DNA of 64,000 nucleotides from Rhodocollybia butyracea (taxonomy: Eukaryota; Basidiomycota; Agaricomycetes; Agaricales; Omphalotaceae), in contig JADNRY010000272.1 of the NCBI GenBank assembly GCA_015501585.1, positions 18,917-82,916 on the forward strand, given 5' to 3'. The notes below the pieces were generated by a model. The model worked only from the letters and a program-made list of their open reading frames with translations. It did not search any database and was not told where the DNA came from. Below, one piece after another: positions 1 to 11,601 of this stretch (the first letter of the stretch is position 1; every line of letters begins with the position of its first letter). The position numbers were made by a program, and so were the translations under genes.

Positions 1-3000
1 ACAGTACCAATAAGGGCCGGTTTAACGAATCTTGCGCATGGTCAGAATATTTAGGAAAGTACCCCAGTTTGAATTGGAAGTACCCGTTCTTGGGCATGCT
101 AGACGACCAGCCGTCGTGAATGAATCGGCCGTTGAGTTGGCGAACTAAATCATGATCCAGGCGTGCTCGTCATCGTTCCCCGAAAACGTAGCCAGATTCG
201 AATTCGATGTCGAGCCAAAGACCGCTAATACTGGTGGAATGGATTGAAAATCCACGGACGTCTTTAACAACACCTATGCCGCTGGCCCTGAGAGGCCAGT
301 GGATGACTCGAACCTGAAGTCCTTGCCAAGGCACTCGGCCTGTGCATGTACTGAACTCATGAAGGTGTCCGCGGTTGTCCTCCCGGCGAACAATATTATA
401 ATCAAACCAGGCAAATGTGAGATTTCCATGAACGTCGTACGAGGCAACCAGGACCTGAAATTCTGAGTCGTTATCTTCCTTTGGTATACCTCACCAGATG
501 CGATAAAGGCACCCAGATCCACGGTCACTTGCACACCGAACCAAGGAAGCCGGCCAGGCGGCCTGAAACGTCCCAGGGCATAGTATTGTGATGGATGAAG
601 GCATGTGGGACGACTATTACTTTGCAGGAGCCAAGCACTCTCTTTAATGGAGGTAGCATTTCGGAGGTCATAACGTGCTACAGAGTGGAACTTGTGATAA
701 GGCATTGAAAGTCGTTGGAGTACCTCTTGCCGTTCGATCGCTGAAAACTCATCGAAAACGCGACGCGGCGCACGAGGAGTGAACTGGCGCGAATAAACGG
801 TGGTGTCAAGGACACTGTTGGGATCCAAGGTGACGACCAACTCTAGGTCCTGGATCCAGATATCCAGGCTATCACCTCATACTATGCCGTCGCGACACGC
901 CAATATGACCCGAGATATAGACACGGAGGCTAAAGTGGATTGTCGCGCCTGACCTCTTGCACGTTGCCAACGCTATCGCTAATTTTAACAGACCGCCCAA
1001 CATCGATAGTTTTGTCGAGATTAAGAAAGGGACGGAGCGATGACCCAGTGTGTGTAAGTCAGCCTCGCAGACGTACTGATGAACTTTAAGGATATACCAA
1101 CTGGTAGGTCGCCCAAGTCACAACGAACGAGGAAGGAGCCATTGATGCCGAATCGTCGGGTGAAGGATACCTGGTCACCTTCTGAGAAGGTCCAGGAGTC
1201 GGGAGGAGGAGGGCGTCTAATATGGAGGTCGCTCCGTGAGTCATCTGATATGGACAATTCTGCGAACAGAGCGTGCACTTCCCCAGCTGGCATTGGATCG
1301 ACCACGCCAAGTTCAGTCAACCTGGCTATTACCAATGCCAATCCCCCCACGGATAACCTGGCCAAAGATTTGGTATTGTTTTTGGAGGTAGGGTTGATGC
1401 TCGCATTGCCAAGGATCAGTGGAGTCGTTACTGATACACTAAACCTGGAGACGGGAAAGATGCTCGAAATCTTGCCATTGGTTGGGAGACTCGCGAAAAA
1501 TGAACAGGCAGTGCTGCTTTGGTGGGTCGTTTGGACGAGAGAGAATTGGGAAACTTTATTGGCGGAATAAACATGACCAGCGCAGAGACCGATGTATCAA
1601 CAGCGTCGTAGTCGTCCTCGACAACTAAGCCCATGTCTCCTTTATAACGACCTTTGGTAGGGACAACCCAGCTACCACGTCGCAAACCTGGCTCCGTTTG
1701 GCTTTGAGGTTGGAATCCGACATCAGTCAGTCTGATACATTGTGGCATACTAGAATCGGGCGCACTCCAGGTGGCTGGGGGCAGTTTCTTAACTGGGTCC
1801 TGTCTGCGAGACCATGCTCGCTCGCTGGGGAAGGATATTTTCGGAGAAGGTAGATAGGCACGGTGCGTAAGTACGCCGCCACAGGAGTGTTCTTTGACAA
1901 CATGCTCTGAGCTTCAATGTATGGAGTGCTTTGTAGACTGCACGTAGGATAAGGGGGTCGACACGGTTAGCGGCAATATCGTCGGTGATCATAGCGAAAG
2001 CGTCTACTTCAAAAAAAACCTCTAGAAGATGGTCAGATATTCGTCGTATCGTAAAACAACTTTGAACTCACGAAGCACCGCACGCGGAATAGCCGGAAAA
2101 TGATCTCTTCGTTATCATAGGCGACGTAGTCCTCATCGGTGACATCCGTCGTGGCCTGTTCTGCCTCGGAAGCTATCTGAATATGCATATCGACTTCTCG
2201 CCCAAGAATTAACTGCTGGGCCAGCAGCTCGTCGGGGTGGGGTCCAAGTCATTAATGTCATTAATGGATCGGATTGATTGTGTAACCTGAGCCAAAAAGC
2301 CGTTTGAATTCTTCCTCCGCTTGAACGAATATAAGTTTATCGTTGAGAACCTGCTTCACCCGCTTCCATCCCTCAGTAACACAATGAGGACTAAAAAAAC
2401 CACCTGTGAGACTAACCCATCAAGAATACAAAGGAGGATGATATACCTTGAACGGGAGAAGGCATTTCTACGTCGGAGAGGAGATTTGGAGTTCTAAAGA
2501 CGTTAGGACTTGATACATAGAAGAAACAAGGCAACTTACATCTGGACATCCGCTGCTTTGGAAGGAACGAACTTGGTCAAGATTGGGAGGCTCGGATTCT
2601 TCATCTGAGTAGACATTTAGCCCGTCTAGAGCAGACTTGTAAAACCGTGAAAAGTGCGATAAGGTCTTCAGCTTGGAAGCTTCCAGCGGTGGAAACCGCA
2701 ATGGCTCTCTCGTTTGTCGCGCAGCGAAAACACCAAAGGAATCACGGCAGATGGAGACATCCACCTCCGAGTTTGAATTTGAGCATGGAGAAGGAGATGG
2801 AGGAGGTGGAGGGAGCTCGGCGGCGGATGAAGGAGCTGGAGACGAAGTAGCGGCAAGGATGGGCGAAGCCGGAGATGGAAATGGAGGTATAGGAGGTTCG
2901 GATGTAGGTGAAGGCGCTGGAGACGAAAGAGCGGTAGGAATGGGCAGAGCCGAAGATGCGGGCAAGAACGGAATTCGAGCAATCTCTTCGCGTTCCCGAG

Positions 3001-3375
3001 TGCGTTGTACCTCAGTTTGCAATGCAAGGATACGCTTCTCACGCGTAAGCTCATCTTCGTGGCAACCGCATTATCTCTGGGCCGGTGCAGGTGCAGGTGT
3101 TCACTGTATGTAGGACGGAGGAGAGGGAGACGGCCTGATTGGTTTAGGAGGAACCTTCCGCCTATCCAGAGATGACGCTGCGGGCGCTCCTGAGCTTCGG
3201 CCTCTGACCTATCGACTGATCGGATAAGTCAGATTCGTCGGCTTCATCATCAGTGAAAAAGAAGCGATATGTCTGCAAACAGGGAAAGTGAATACGCGTA
3301 TAGACGTTTCAATGATACCCTATTGCCTGCAGAGGATTCGGCTGCGTCGCCTTGGGATGAAGAGCTAGGGGCCAT
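1..3375 (-). pseudogene. Spt5-like (NGN-KOW) gene, broken left copy, 3' end outside window
   Basis: This is the same gene as the intact 1,379-aa Spt5-like protein at 36,934-41,275, and is almost base-for-base the copy at 55,524-58,896. The likely start is at 3,373-3,375, with an N-terminus MAPSSSSQGD, followed by the conserved acidic exon. Recognisable pieces run in order towards base 1: an acidic/coiled N-terminal region, the NGN-like segment, and KOW motifs such as GRYKGDMGLVVEDDY. It is disabled by a TGA at 170-172 (Arg in the intact gene), a frameshift near 480-490, and a deletion plus stop near 880. The window starts inside the gene, so the C-terminus is not seen. Pseudogene status is firm; the Spt5-like assignment rests on the intact copy. 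Confidence 0.85.
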
Positions 3376-3521
3376 CACGCCATACCAGGCTACGGGAAAT
3401 ACGCGTCAGTAACGGTACAATGAGGAGGCGGTATCAGAGAAACAAAACGACGTGGTCTCTGTCCGTATTCTTTGACTTTGTCGTGTACATAATTTAATCA
3501 TTTATGGCCTTAAGCCTTCTA

Positions 3522-3702
3522 AGCGATACTCAGAGCAATCTCACTCAATAAATATTCGTCTACGCTACGGCATACGACTAGCACGACGACTTACCTTAGT
3601 GTGGATGGGGGACCTGAAGAGAGATGAAAAAGTTTACATAATCTGGTAGCGCGGACTATGGCCCACGCCGAACTCAGGAGGGGTGACTCACTATCAGATC
3701 AC
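3522..3702 (-). repeat. 181-bp inverted-repeat arm (Spt5 side, left copy)
   Basis: This segment is the exact reverse complement of 12,879-13,059 and identical to 59,043-59,223. It ends sharply at 3,702 (...cagatcac); from 3,703 onward the sequence is ordinary host DNA. It lies upstream of the Spt5-like reading frame, and so is its promoter/leader. It contains a good splice donor (AAG|GTAAGT context) preceded by a pyrimidine-rich acceptor-like tract, which suggests a 5' leader exon. Confidence 0.93.
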
Positions 3703-4207
3703 CTGACCTCGTCGTCTGAGCCTTCATTTCCGAGGGGGCTGTCGCCTCCAACCAATGACTATTTCCCCCCGATGCCAAGCTGGACATCAGATATTCCCCA
3801 GCTAGTTGTGATCCCTTCAGATGAAGACCTGGCCTTCCACAATTTACAAAGGAAACCTGCTACAAGTCGTAGAATAGCCACCTGTTCCACCCATAAGACC
3901 GTCCGCGCTGCTCGTAGCATGTCGTTCTTCAAATCGGAATCGAATGGGCATCCGACCAGTGATAAATCCAAGGTACAGTAACTCTGGTTTACCAAACAGT
4001 ATATTAGCTTACACTCTATCATAGCACTCTGCTATGAAATCAGGCCAGAAGCAGAAATCTTTGGTTGTGCGCCCGCATACACAGCCTTACAAAGCACCAT
4101 ATTTCCTCCCTCCTCCAGCTCTACCACCCTTGCCACAGGATCTACGGCCTCAACTAACCCGTGCTCGCAGTCAGACGATGCCTCCTTCACTCCAGGAGGC
4201 ACCTTGA
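3703..4207 (+). pseudogene. 3' fragment of an unknown host gene, cut by the repeat arm
   Basis: Two exons remain open: 3,703-3,972 (90 codons) and 4,025-4,207 (61 codons, TGA stop), joined by a 52-bp GT-AG intron in phase 0, giving 150 residues. The fragment is rich in Ser, Pro and Lys, with a basic stretch in the second exon, and no recognised domain. The frame runs straight into the repeat arm at 3,702 with no credible start of its own, so the 5' part was lost when the arm was joined here. Identity unknown; probably a disordered nuclear protein, judging by composition only. Confidence 0.6.
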
Positions 4208-4444
4208 ACCCCCTACATTCGTTCATCATATATCATTATTGCTACTACATTATCTCCCGCATTCTTGCAATTTACATGCTTGACCGACCGTTCTGAAAAT
4301 GTATACCGACCATACGAGCTCCTTGTACTTGAACCAAACCATTATTATTAAAGCCCCTAACTTGAAATCGTAAATCCAAGATAAGATAACCACGTGGTCT
4401 TGAACCATCTTGCGAAGTTCTACATGCCATCGTAAGCTTCGGTC
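4208..4444. other. Intergenic spacer / SIN3 upstream region
   Basis: About 240 bp between the truncated gene and the SIN3 start codon. No open frame or obvious repeat is seen; it should hold the SIN3 promoter. Confidence 0.5.
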
Positions 4445-7400
4445 ATGTCTGCATTCCCTACTCGAGAAAACTCTCCAGTCTCCCGTCCAGCATCTCATCT
4501 AGCCTTAGGAAACCCGACAGTGATGCCCAGAACTCCCAAACCATTAACGCCGCAACCACAGGCGGAGCAGAATGTTGTTGCTGGGCCCTCTCCTGCTCAG
4601 CCACCAGAAATATCTCGTCCTCTGAATGTCACAGATGCTCTCAGCTATCTAGATGCAGTAAAACATCAGTTTTCCGAGAAACCGGAGGTCTACAACAAGT
4701 TTTTGGATATCATGAAGGATTTCAAGAGCCAGCAGTGCGTTTTACACAATTTCCAGTCGTGTTTTAGTACTCATTACTTTCAGGATCGATACTCCTGGGG
4801 TCATTGACCGAGTATCGAGACTTTTCCATGGAAATCCTCCGTTGATCCAAGGGTTTAACACATTTCTGCCTGTCGGATATCGCATCGACGTTTCTGGAGA
4901 TCCACTAGACCCAAATAGAATCACCGTGACTACTCCAACAGGTACCACAACACAGACCACTACGAGCTCCGCAAGCCATGCTCCTCGTACAATTTCACAT
5001 CCATCTCGCGATATTCCTGGCTTTGGGCCAAATATTGCCCAGCCTTTTGCTTTCCCCGGAATTCACGCCCCCAACGGGCCGCCTGCTCATGCACCTGCAA
5101 ATCCTCTGTCACGATCAATGACGCCCCAGCAGCCATTTCAAGTACCTCATCAATCCATTAGCTTTGATCAGCAATTCTCGCCCAGTCTTCAGCAAACCCA
5201 AACAACTGCTGCTGCATCTTTACTCGGCAATTTGAACAATAAAAACTCGATCGAAACCCAGCCACAGGGAGGGGAATTCAACCACGCCATCCAGTATCTC
5301 AATAAAATCAAAGCCAGATATTCCGATGATGCGAATACTTACAAACAGTTTTTGGATATCTTGCAGGCGTATCAGAAGGAACAAAGACATCTTCAGGACG
5401 TAAGCTACTTGCATCTCGAATGTTAATCATAGCTGATATTGTACTGCTAGTCCCAGGTATATGTTCAAGTGCAAGTCTTGTTCAAGGACGCGCCCGATCT
5501 TCTAGCAGAGTACAAAGACTTTCTTCCTGAGGTTACTGGACACGCGGCTCCACAATCCGGAGTTGGTCCCGGTTCACAGCAGTGGGAAAATTCAAATTCA
5601 GCCTCTCCTGAGAAAGGCGCAAAGAAACCAGCTGCTCCCAGCGCGAAGCGCAAGAAGCATGTTATAGAGAAAGAACCGACACCAGTGCCTCCTACGAAAA
5701 CGGCGCAGTCGGGTGCGTGACAAAGTGAAAGACCAAGAGAAAAGTGGCCTAATAATGATTCCTTTGTTTACTCACTCACAGGCTAAAAAACCAAAGATTC
5801 ACAAAGGCGATCCATCATCTCCTTCATTCTCTCCTTTCCAGCTTCCCAATTCCCCACAACTTCCTCCCGTTCACGCTGCTCCCATTCACCATCTACCCCC
5901 ACCCCCACCGGTGCCCACTTTTGCTCCTGCACCACCTCTTCCTACTACTCCTGGTAAACTCATGTTCTTCGATCGGGCAAAAAAGACGCTGGAGAATCGC
6001 GAAGTTTACGAAGAGTTCCTGAAGCTTCTAAATCTTTACTCTAAAGATATCATAGATGTGAAGCTCTTGATCACCCGTGCGACGGTCTTTCTCGGGGAAG
6101 GGGATCTCATGGACGAGTTCAAGGAAGTTCTTGGGTACGATTCAAAGCAGGATGACGTCGAGAATGGACCTCCTGGTAGTATTCGTACTGGTCCGCCTGA
6201 GGCATTAGCTGCACAGCCCAGCAACGAGGGACAGGGGCCAAGCTATCGAAAACTACCATGGAGTGTTAGTCATTTTGTCTTATCTTCAGTATGGCCGTTT
6301 CTTATCTCCGCTTATTTCTAGGAAGTTCGTCTTGCTTGTTCAGGCCGAGATGAGCTTTGCCGCTCTGTCCTAAACGATGAATGGGTTTCTCATCCTACAT
6401 GGGCGTCCGAAGAAGCCCGTTTCTTGACACTCAAGAAAAACTCTTTTGAAGATGCTCTTCATAAGAGTGAGGAAGAGCGGCACAAGTATCATGTCCATCT
6501 CGAAGCCATGACGCGTACTATTGCGATCCTTGATCCACTTAATGCGCGTATCGAGGGAATGACGGCTGAAGAACGTAGTCTCTTCAAGCTTCCGCCTGGC
6601 CTTGGTGGTCCGAGCAAGTGCATTTACACCCGCATTATCAAGAAGGTTTACGGCCGCGATAACGGTGTGGAAATTTTGCAAGCCCTACAAGACTGTCCAG
6701 GCGTTGCCGTGCCTGTTGTCGTTGCTAGACTGAAGCAGAAAGATGATGAATGGCGGTGAGCCCATCGTGAATGGAGTCGTACATGGCGGGAGGTCGACTG
6801 TAAAAACTTTTACAAGTCTCTCGATCATCAAGGTATTAGTTTCAAGCAGAACAATAAAAAGTGTATCACCGCGAAACATTTTATCGCGGACGTCGAGGCA
6901 ATTCAGGCGCAACAAATCAAGGATCTCGAAGAATTTCTTCCTTAGTCTTTGAACGGAGATGAGAAGGGGAAGCAGAAAGCCTGGATCCCTACGTTCGCCT
7001 CTGGATCTCTCAAAGCCCAACTCGAATACCAGATTCAGGACACCTCAGTGTTACATGATTGCTTGAAGCTAGTCTACTCGTTCCTTGATCGCTCTCAGGG
7101 TCAGTACAGTCCCCCAGAACGGCGGAGCGTTGAAAAATTCCTCAGATTATTCGTCCCGATGCTCTTCATGTATCCTGTCACCGATTTCAATGTCGCTTGT
7201 GAACCACCACATGATGGAGTAATTGATGACCTCAACGCTACAACTGAGGGTACGCGTCATCGACCACTCTTTGGTTTCTAAAGGCGGAAGAAAAGTTTCT
7301 GGTCAGTCCAACGGCATTGCCGCTGGTGACCTGCGGAGGAAGCTACTCAAAACAGCTGGAGAGCGGCGCCGCGGGCGAGAACGAGGAGGCTCAACCTCTG

Positions 7401-8780
7401 CCGTCGCTTCGAGAGCAGGGTCTCCGTTATACGTAGACAGCCATCGTTCTCCGCTGATACCTGCCTCTCGTCAGGAAGAGGATTCCACCGCCACTGTCAG
7501 TGAAGATATTTGGATCAGGGAGACCTCCGCTACAGGAGCGACAGCCATGGATCTGACCAACTCTGAAGACTCTAGAAGCGGCGATTGCGATAGGCCGTTC
7601 TTCGCGAACACTACTTTCTATACGCTTTTCCGCTTACTTCAGGTAAGCCGGTTTTCATTTCGGGCGAGCGTCGTTACTAATTTGTGCTACTTCTAGCTGC
7701 TCTATTCTCGTCTCCTGATGTGTAAGGAGATTGGTCGAGAACTTGCGGAGAAAAAGCATTCTCATTTACTGTCAAATCCTGTGGCGGTTCAGTTGGGTCT
7801 CGATGATCCCAACGGTCCAGCGACGGTTCTGACGCAAGCTATGGACCAATTGCAAGGTGGCAGCAATATGGTTTACATGTATTTGCTGGATGCGTGCGAG
7901 AAAGTATTTGCAGGCGACTTGGATCAAATTTCTTTTGAAGAGCACATGAGATGGTTTTTTGGCAATAAGGTGGGTATAGACCATTTTTTGCCCTTATAAG
8001 AATAGCTCAAATGATTCGCTATTCTTAGGCATACCATTTGTTTACTTTGGACAAGTTGATTATAGCTCTTGTCAAACAGGTGAGTCTTTTTATGTTGCGA
8101 AGGTTGCGCGGATCTCAGCATGCTTTACAGGTTCAGACCATAATCTCTGATGCGAAGTGTCAGGAGCTGTGGGCCTTGCTCCAGAGTGCTCAAGTGTCTG
8201 AATGGATAACCAATCAGGACATCATCCGGTATTGCAGGGAGGCGGAAACGCATGTTGGGCAGGATGGCCATCTCTACAAGATTCAATGGGTACGTCTATT
8301 CCTGGATCAACAGTCAAAATACTAACATCCTCTAGGAGTGAGATTCAAATATAATGCGGGTTCATTTAATGAGACCGGATGATGCAAGTGCCAACAGTTT
8401 GCGAAAGCCTCTCAGTCGGACTCGATGGAGAGAGTACGTGGACAGCTGGGTTCTGCGTCATCCAACCAAGTGGGTACCGGCGCGAAGTAAAGAGGCTGGC
8501 CCTGTTTTCCTGAAAAGGTGAATTTAATCAAGGGGCGTTAACCGAACTGATCTTACTGGCCAATAATAGGACACGACAGTCGAGAGAGAACAGAACTGTC
8601 ACCGTGTATGGAGAGCTCAGAGTTGGAATCTCACTGCCTGAATATAAAGTTGTGTATGAGAGAGGATGTGAAGAGAACTTACAAGTAAAACTTGGAGATA
8701 GAGAAGTATTGGAGGAACGGGCCCGGAACCGTGATGAACAAAGAAAATCAGTAGTAATAAAAGGGGTTCATTATTTTTAG
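4445..8780 (+). pseudogene. SIN3: SIN3 transcriptional corepressor, with three in-frame stops
   Basis: SIN3 is the scaffold of the Rpd3/HDAC corepressor complex. All expected parts are here in order: PAH1 ([17 protein letters not shown]..., split by an intron at 4,735-4,783), PAH2 (FNHAIQYLNKIKARYSDD..., split at 5,400-5,450), PAH3 (TPGKLMFFDRAKKTLENRE), the HDAC-interaction domain (LNDEWVSHPTWASEEARF onward), and the C-terminal Sin3 domain (MYLLDACEKVFAGDLDQISF). Start at 4,445, final stop 8,778-8,780. The conserved frame is broken by TGA at 757-759 past 6,000 (6,757-6,759), TAG at 6,943-6,945 and TGA at 8,339-8,341, each one C-to-T step from Arg or Gln codons. The splice at about 5,712 does not keep phase with a canonical donor. 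So this copy is probably dead, with a working SIN3 elsewhere; base-call error is the alternative. Confidence 0.88.
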
Positions 8781-8898
8781 ATTCAGTAGAGTAATAATAA
8801 TACTATTTATCAACTCAACAAACAACTGTTTTGCCTTTCACCCACCATCATCCTCGTCTCTCCAGCTTTCCAAGCCCACTTGGCCCGCAGCCAAGTAA

Positions 8899-10691
8899 AT
8901 GCTCTTAGTGCCAGAGCCTTCCACATCGTCATCAAGTGCTATTTCACGTGCTGGTTGCAGTGAACGACGGCCACAACGATATACAATTTCGCCTTCCTCG
9001 ACTGTACTTTCATTACTGGCGACCATTGTCGGCTCTTCTTCGGCTAGCGCCAGCCCTATTGCGCTGAAATTTCTGTGTCCAGGCGTAGAGGATGAACGTA
9101 CAGACGACTTTCCTTCCAAACGCGCTGTAAACAAGCCAAGTAACACAGTCAAGCGCAAGAGATGGGTACCAGATAGATTCACCCCAGGACCTGACGGTGT
9201 TTGGAGGAAAGCTAGCTGGACTTTGTATGGGCATACAATGTGTGCTGTACGTTTCCTTCTATAAAGAAACCTCGCATTTTATTTAGTTTATCTCTGCAGG
9301 ATTGCGGTTACATGCCCACAACGACCTCAGCGACTTTACCAACTGCAGGCGCCGACGACACTGTAGACCCTAGTCCAACTTCAGATGAAAGCGCTTCACA
9401 ATCTGCCTTTATAGCCCCGTTACCTCCTGGGTGGAAGCTTGAATTATCACAAGAAAAGCACACCACAGTCATAGTGATCTTAACCGTTTCGCTTTCACTA
9501 GCATTCACAATCTGCTTCGTCATCATATGTAGTGTCATCTGGAGAAAACGCACGAAGCGTACGAGGGATGTCGAGAAATGGCCACCCAAGGGCACTGTCG
9601 GCGATAATGTCCATGCGGTAGTCGAGAAGGAGATCAAAATGAAGCAGAAAGTGCTGGCAAAGGCAACTGCTCGTTGGAAGGCCAATGCTCGATATACATT
9701 TCGTCAACGCAGGGGCAAACAGAGAACGATACAGCAGCATTCCGACAGTGAGCTCGACCTTTCGCCGACGCTTCCATCAGTCATTGAGACCCCGGCATCC
9801 GAACGTTCTTCTCTGTCTTTGGTATGCTCCGAGCCTGTAGTCCATGATGATGCTCCTCTCGATGCAGCAGACGAGCGTGAGTGTACAGCAGACGAACGTC
9901 CTCCACCACCATTGCAACTATCATCTCCACCCGCCTACCCTATACAATCCATTGACCACACTCTGTTGCATCCCGGCTCCTATCATCCCCGTTCTACGCC
10001 ATCTTCTCCCAGCTCTAACCTTCAATCAAGAAGGACATCCGTGTCATCTCTTACTTCAGAGATGTGTAGTGAACATCAATCACTGACATATCGTCCTCAC
10101 CTCATGGCGCACCTAGCTACCGACAACAAGACTGTTTTGGAGCAGTTGAATCAACTTAGTAGTGCACCAGAGGGGTCCGGTATATTAAGCAGCTCTGTTT
10201 TCGCTCCAGTCTGGCGAGATGAAGAGTTGTCTGATTTCGTTCACCGGCGAGATCCTACATCTACCGTTGGAACTTCAGACTCTCATTCCGATCTGTATTC
10301 TCAATCTTCCAACTTCGATGCCATGCCGTTTCCTTCCCCTCCTACCTCCAAGGGTAAGGAACTGGATCATTATTCGTATTCTTACCATTCGGACCGACCG
10401 TATGGTTCCTTATACAAGTACGATCAAGGCTTCCTGGACGTTGAACCTGACGCAGGTCCAAGTGCTCCACCGTTTGAGCCTAGCGCACCAGATGAAGGTC
10501 CCAGCGCCCCACCGTTTGAACCCCAAAATACAATCTCTCACTCACACCAACCGAGTGCTCCATTCCTACTCACAGACGGGACAAATTCCACCCATAGTCA
10601 AGAGGACAGCCTTACGGAACCAGTATGTACCTTGGACCTAGTGCATACTGGAGAAGAATCTCAAGCACACGACCATGAGATGATGCCCTGA
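8899..10691 (+). CDS. Single-pass membrane protein of unknown function
   Basis: Two exons, 8,899-9,246 and 9,300-10,691, joined in phase 0 across a 53-bp GT-AG intron, encode 579 residues. A single strongly hydrophobic helix (VIVILTVSLSLAFTICFVII) lies at about residue 162, with a basic flank (WRKRTKRTR) after it, predicting an extracellular or lumenal N-terminal part and a long Ser/Pro-rich cytosolic tail. The tail has a short duplicated block (DAGPSAPPFEPSAPDEGPSAPPFEP region). There is no recognised catalytic domain. The shape resembles fungal wall-sensor-type or Mid2-like proteins, but without a cysteine-rich ectodomain that is only a suggestion. It is the only host gene of the 9.2-kb block that looks undamaged. 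Confidence 0.75.
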
Positions 10692-11601
10692 ACGATGGCA
10701 GAGCCGGATGGGAGATTATCGGGAAGAACCATGGATCTCGGGACGTTCTCCGTTTTCTCCAATGCACCACACTTTTGTTTGCCTCCAACTCTTTCTTTTT
10801 GAGTATTCTCATCAATTGTAGCCATCTACGAGTAGACACTTACTCTTTCTTGCATACTGAAGCTCTATTTTTTGTTTTATTTCGAGTACTTAACATACGT
10901 ATCTGTATCCAATATCTAACGCTGTCACAAGATCATAGTTCATAATACTTATGGCCACGGCCTACAACGGCCCCCCATTTACAAAAACCATGCAAATTGA
11001 GAGTTTATAGGGTGCGTCGATTCGATTCATGGTTTAGTACTGAGATAACATTAATGGACATAGTAAACACAATCAGTGTCGATTCGATTCATGGGATTAG
11101 AGCTGCGATAACATTTTTGTATGTACATACATCCTGCATTCATCTTTCCTAGATAGGCAAGGATGGTGTAGATTCTTGGAAGGTACATTGTCAAGAGCTG
11201 TGATATTTCCCATGTAAAGTTACCAGTGGCGCGGTACCGGTGCGTTGAAACATATTGGGGAGCTATTAAAGGATATACGCGTGCTTGTGCTTGTGAAGTT
11301 GCAGATCTAAAATACCTTGCAATTTCGCTAAAGATAGTTGCGTCCGAGTTTCACAGGATGCAGGATATTAATAATCATCGATAGTTTCTCAGGACTCAGG
11401 AGTGTGAAGAGAAACCGAAAAAGCCTGAGAAGGAAGCTGAAGCCGTGATTTTCGGTTCTTGCATTCTTCATGGCAGGCTGCAGTACGTTAGGTCTTCAAT
11501 CTGGAGAGAGTTATTAGGCGCGCGTACACATACGTGCTTACTCAACCAACCCAGCTGATTTTTTTGTTCCCATCCTTGATCATCGATTCACCCTTCAAAA
11601 A
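10692..11601. other. Intergenic region with a short direct repeat
   Basis: No gene is seen. An imperfect direct repeat starts with gtcgattcgattcatgg at 11,016-11,053 and again at 11,078-11,115, both ending in gataacatt. The downstream part should contain the SYO1 promoter. Confidence 0.5.

Noticed and set aside
2647..3113. Plus-strand frames within the left Spt5-like copy
   Set aside because: Shadows of the acidic/Pro-rich minus-strand exon; they recur exactly in the right copy and have no homolog at 40.4-40.9 kb.
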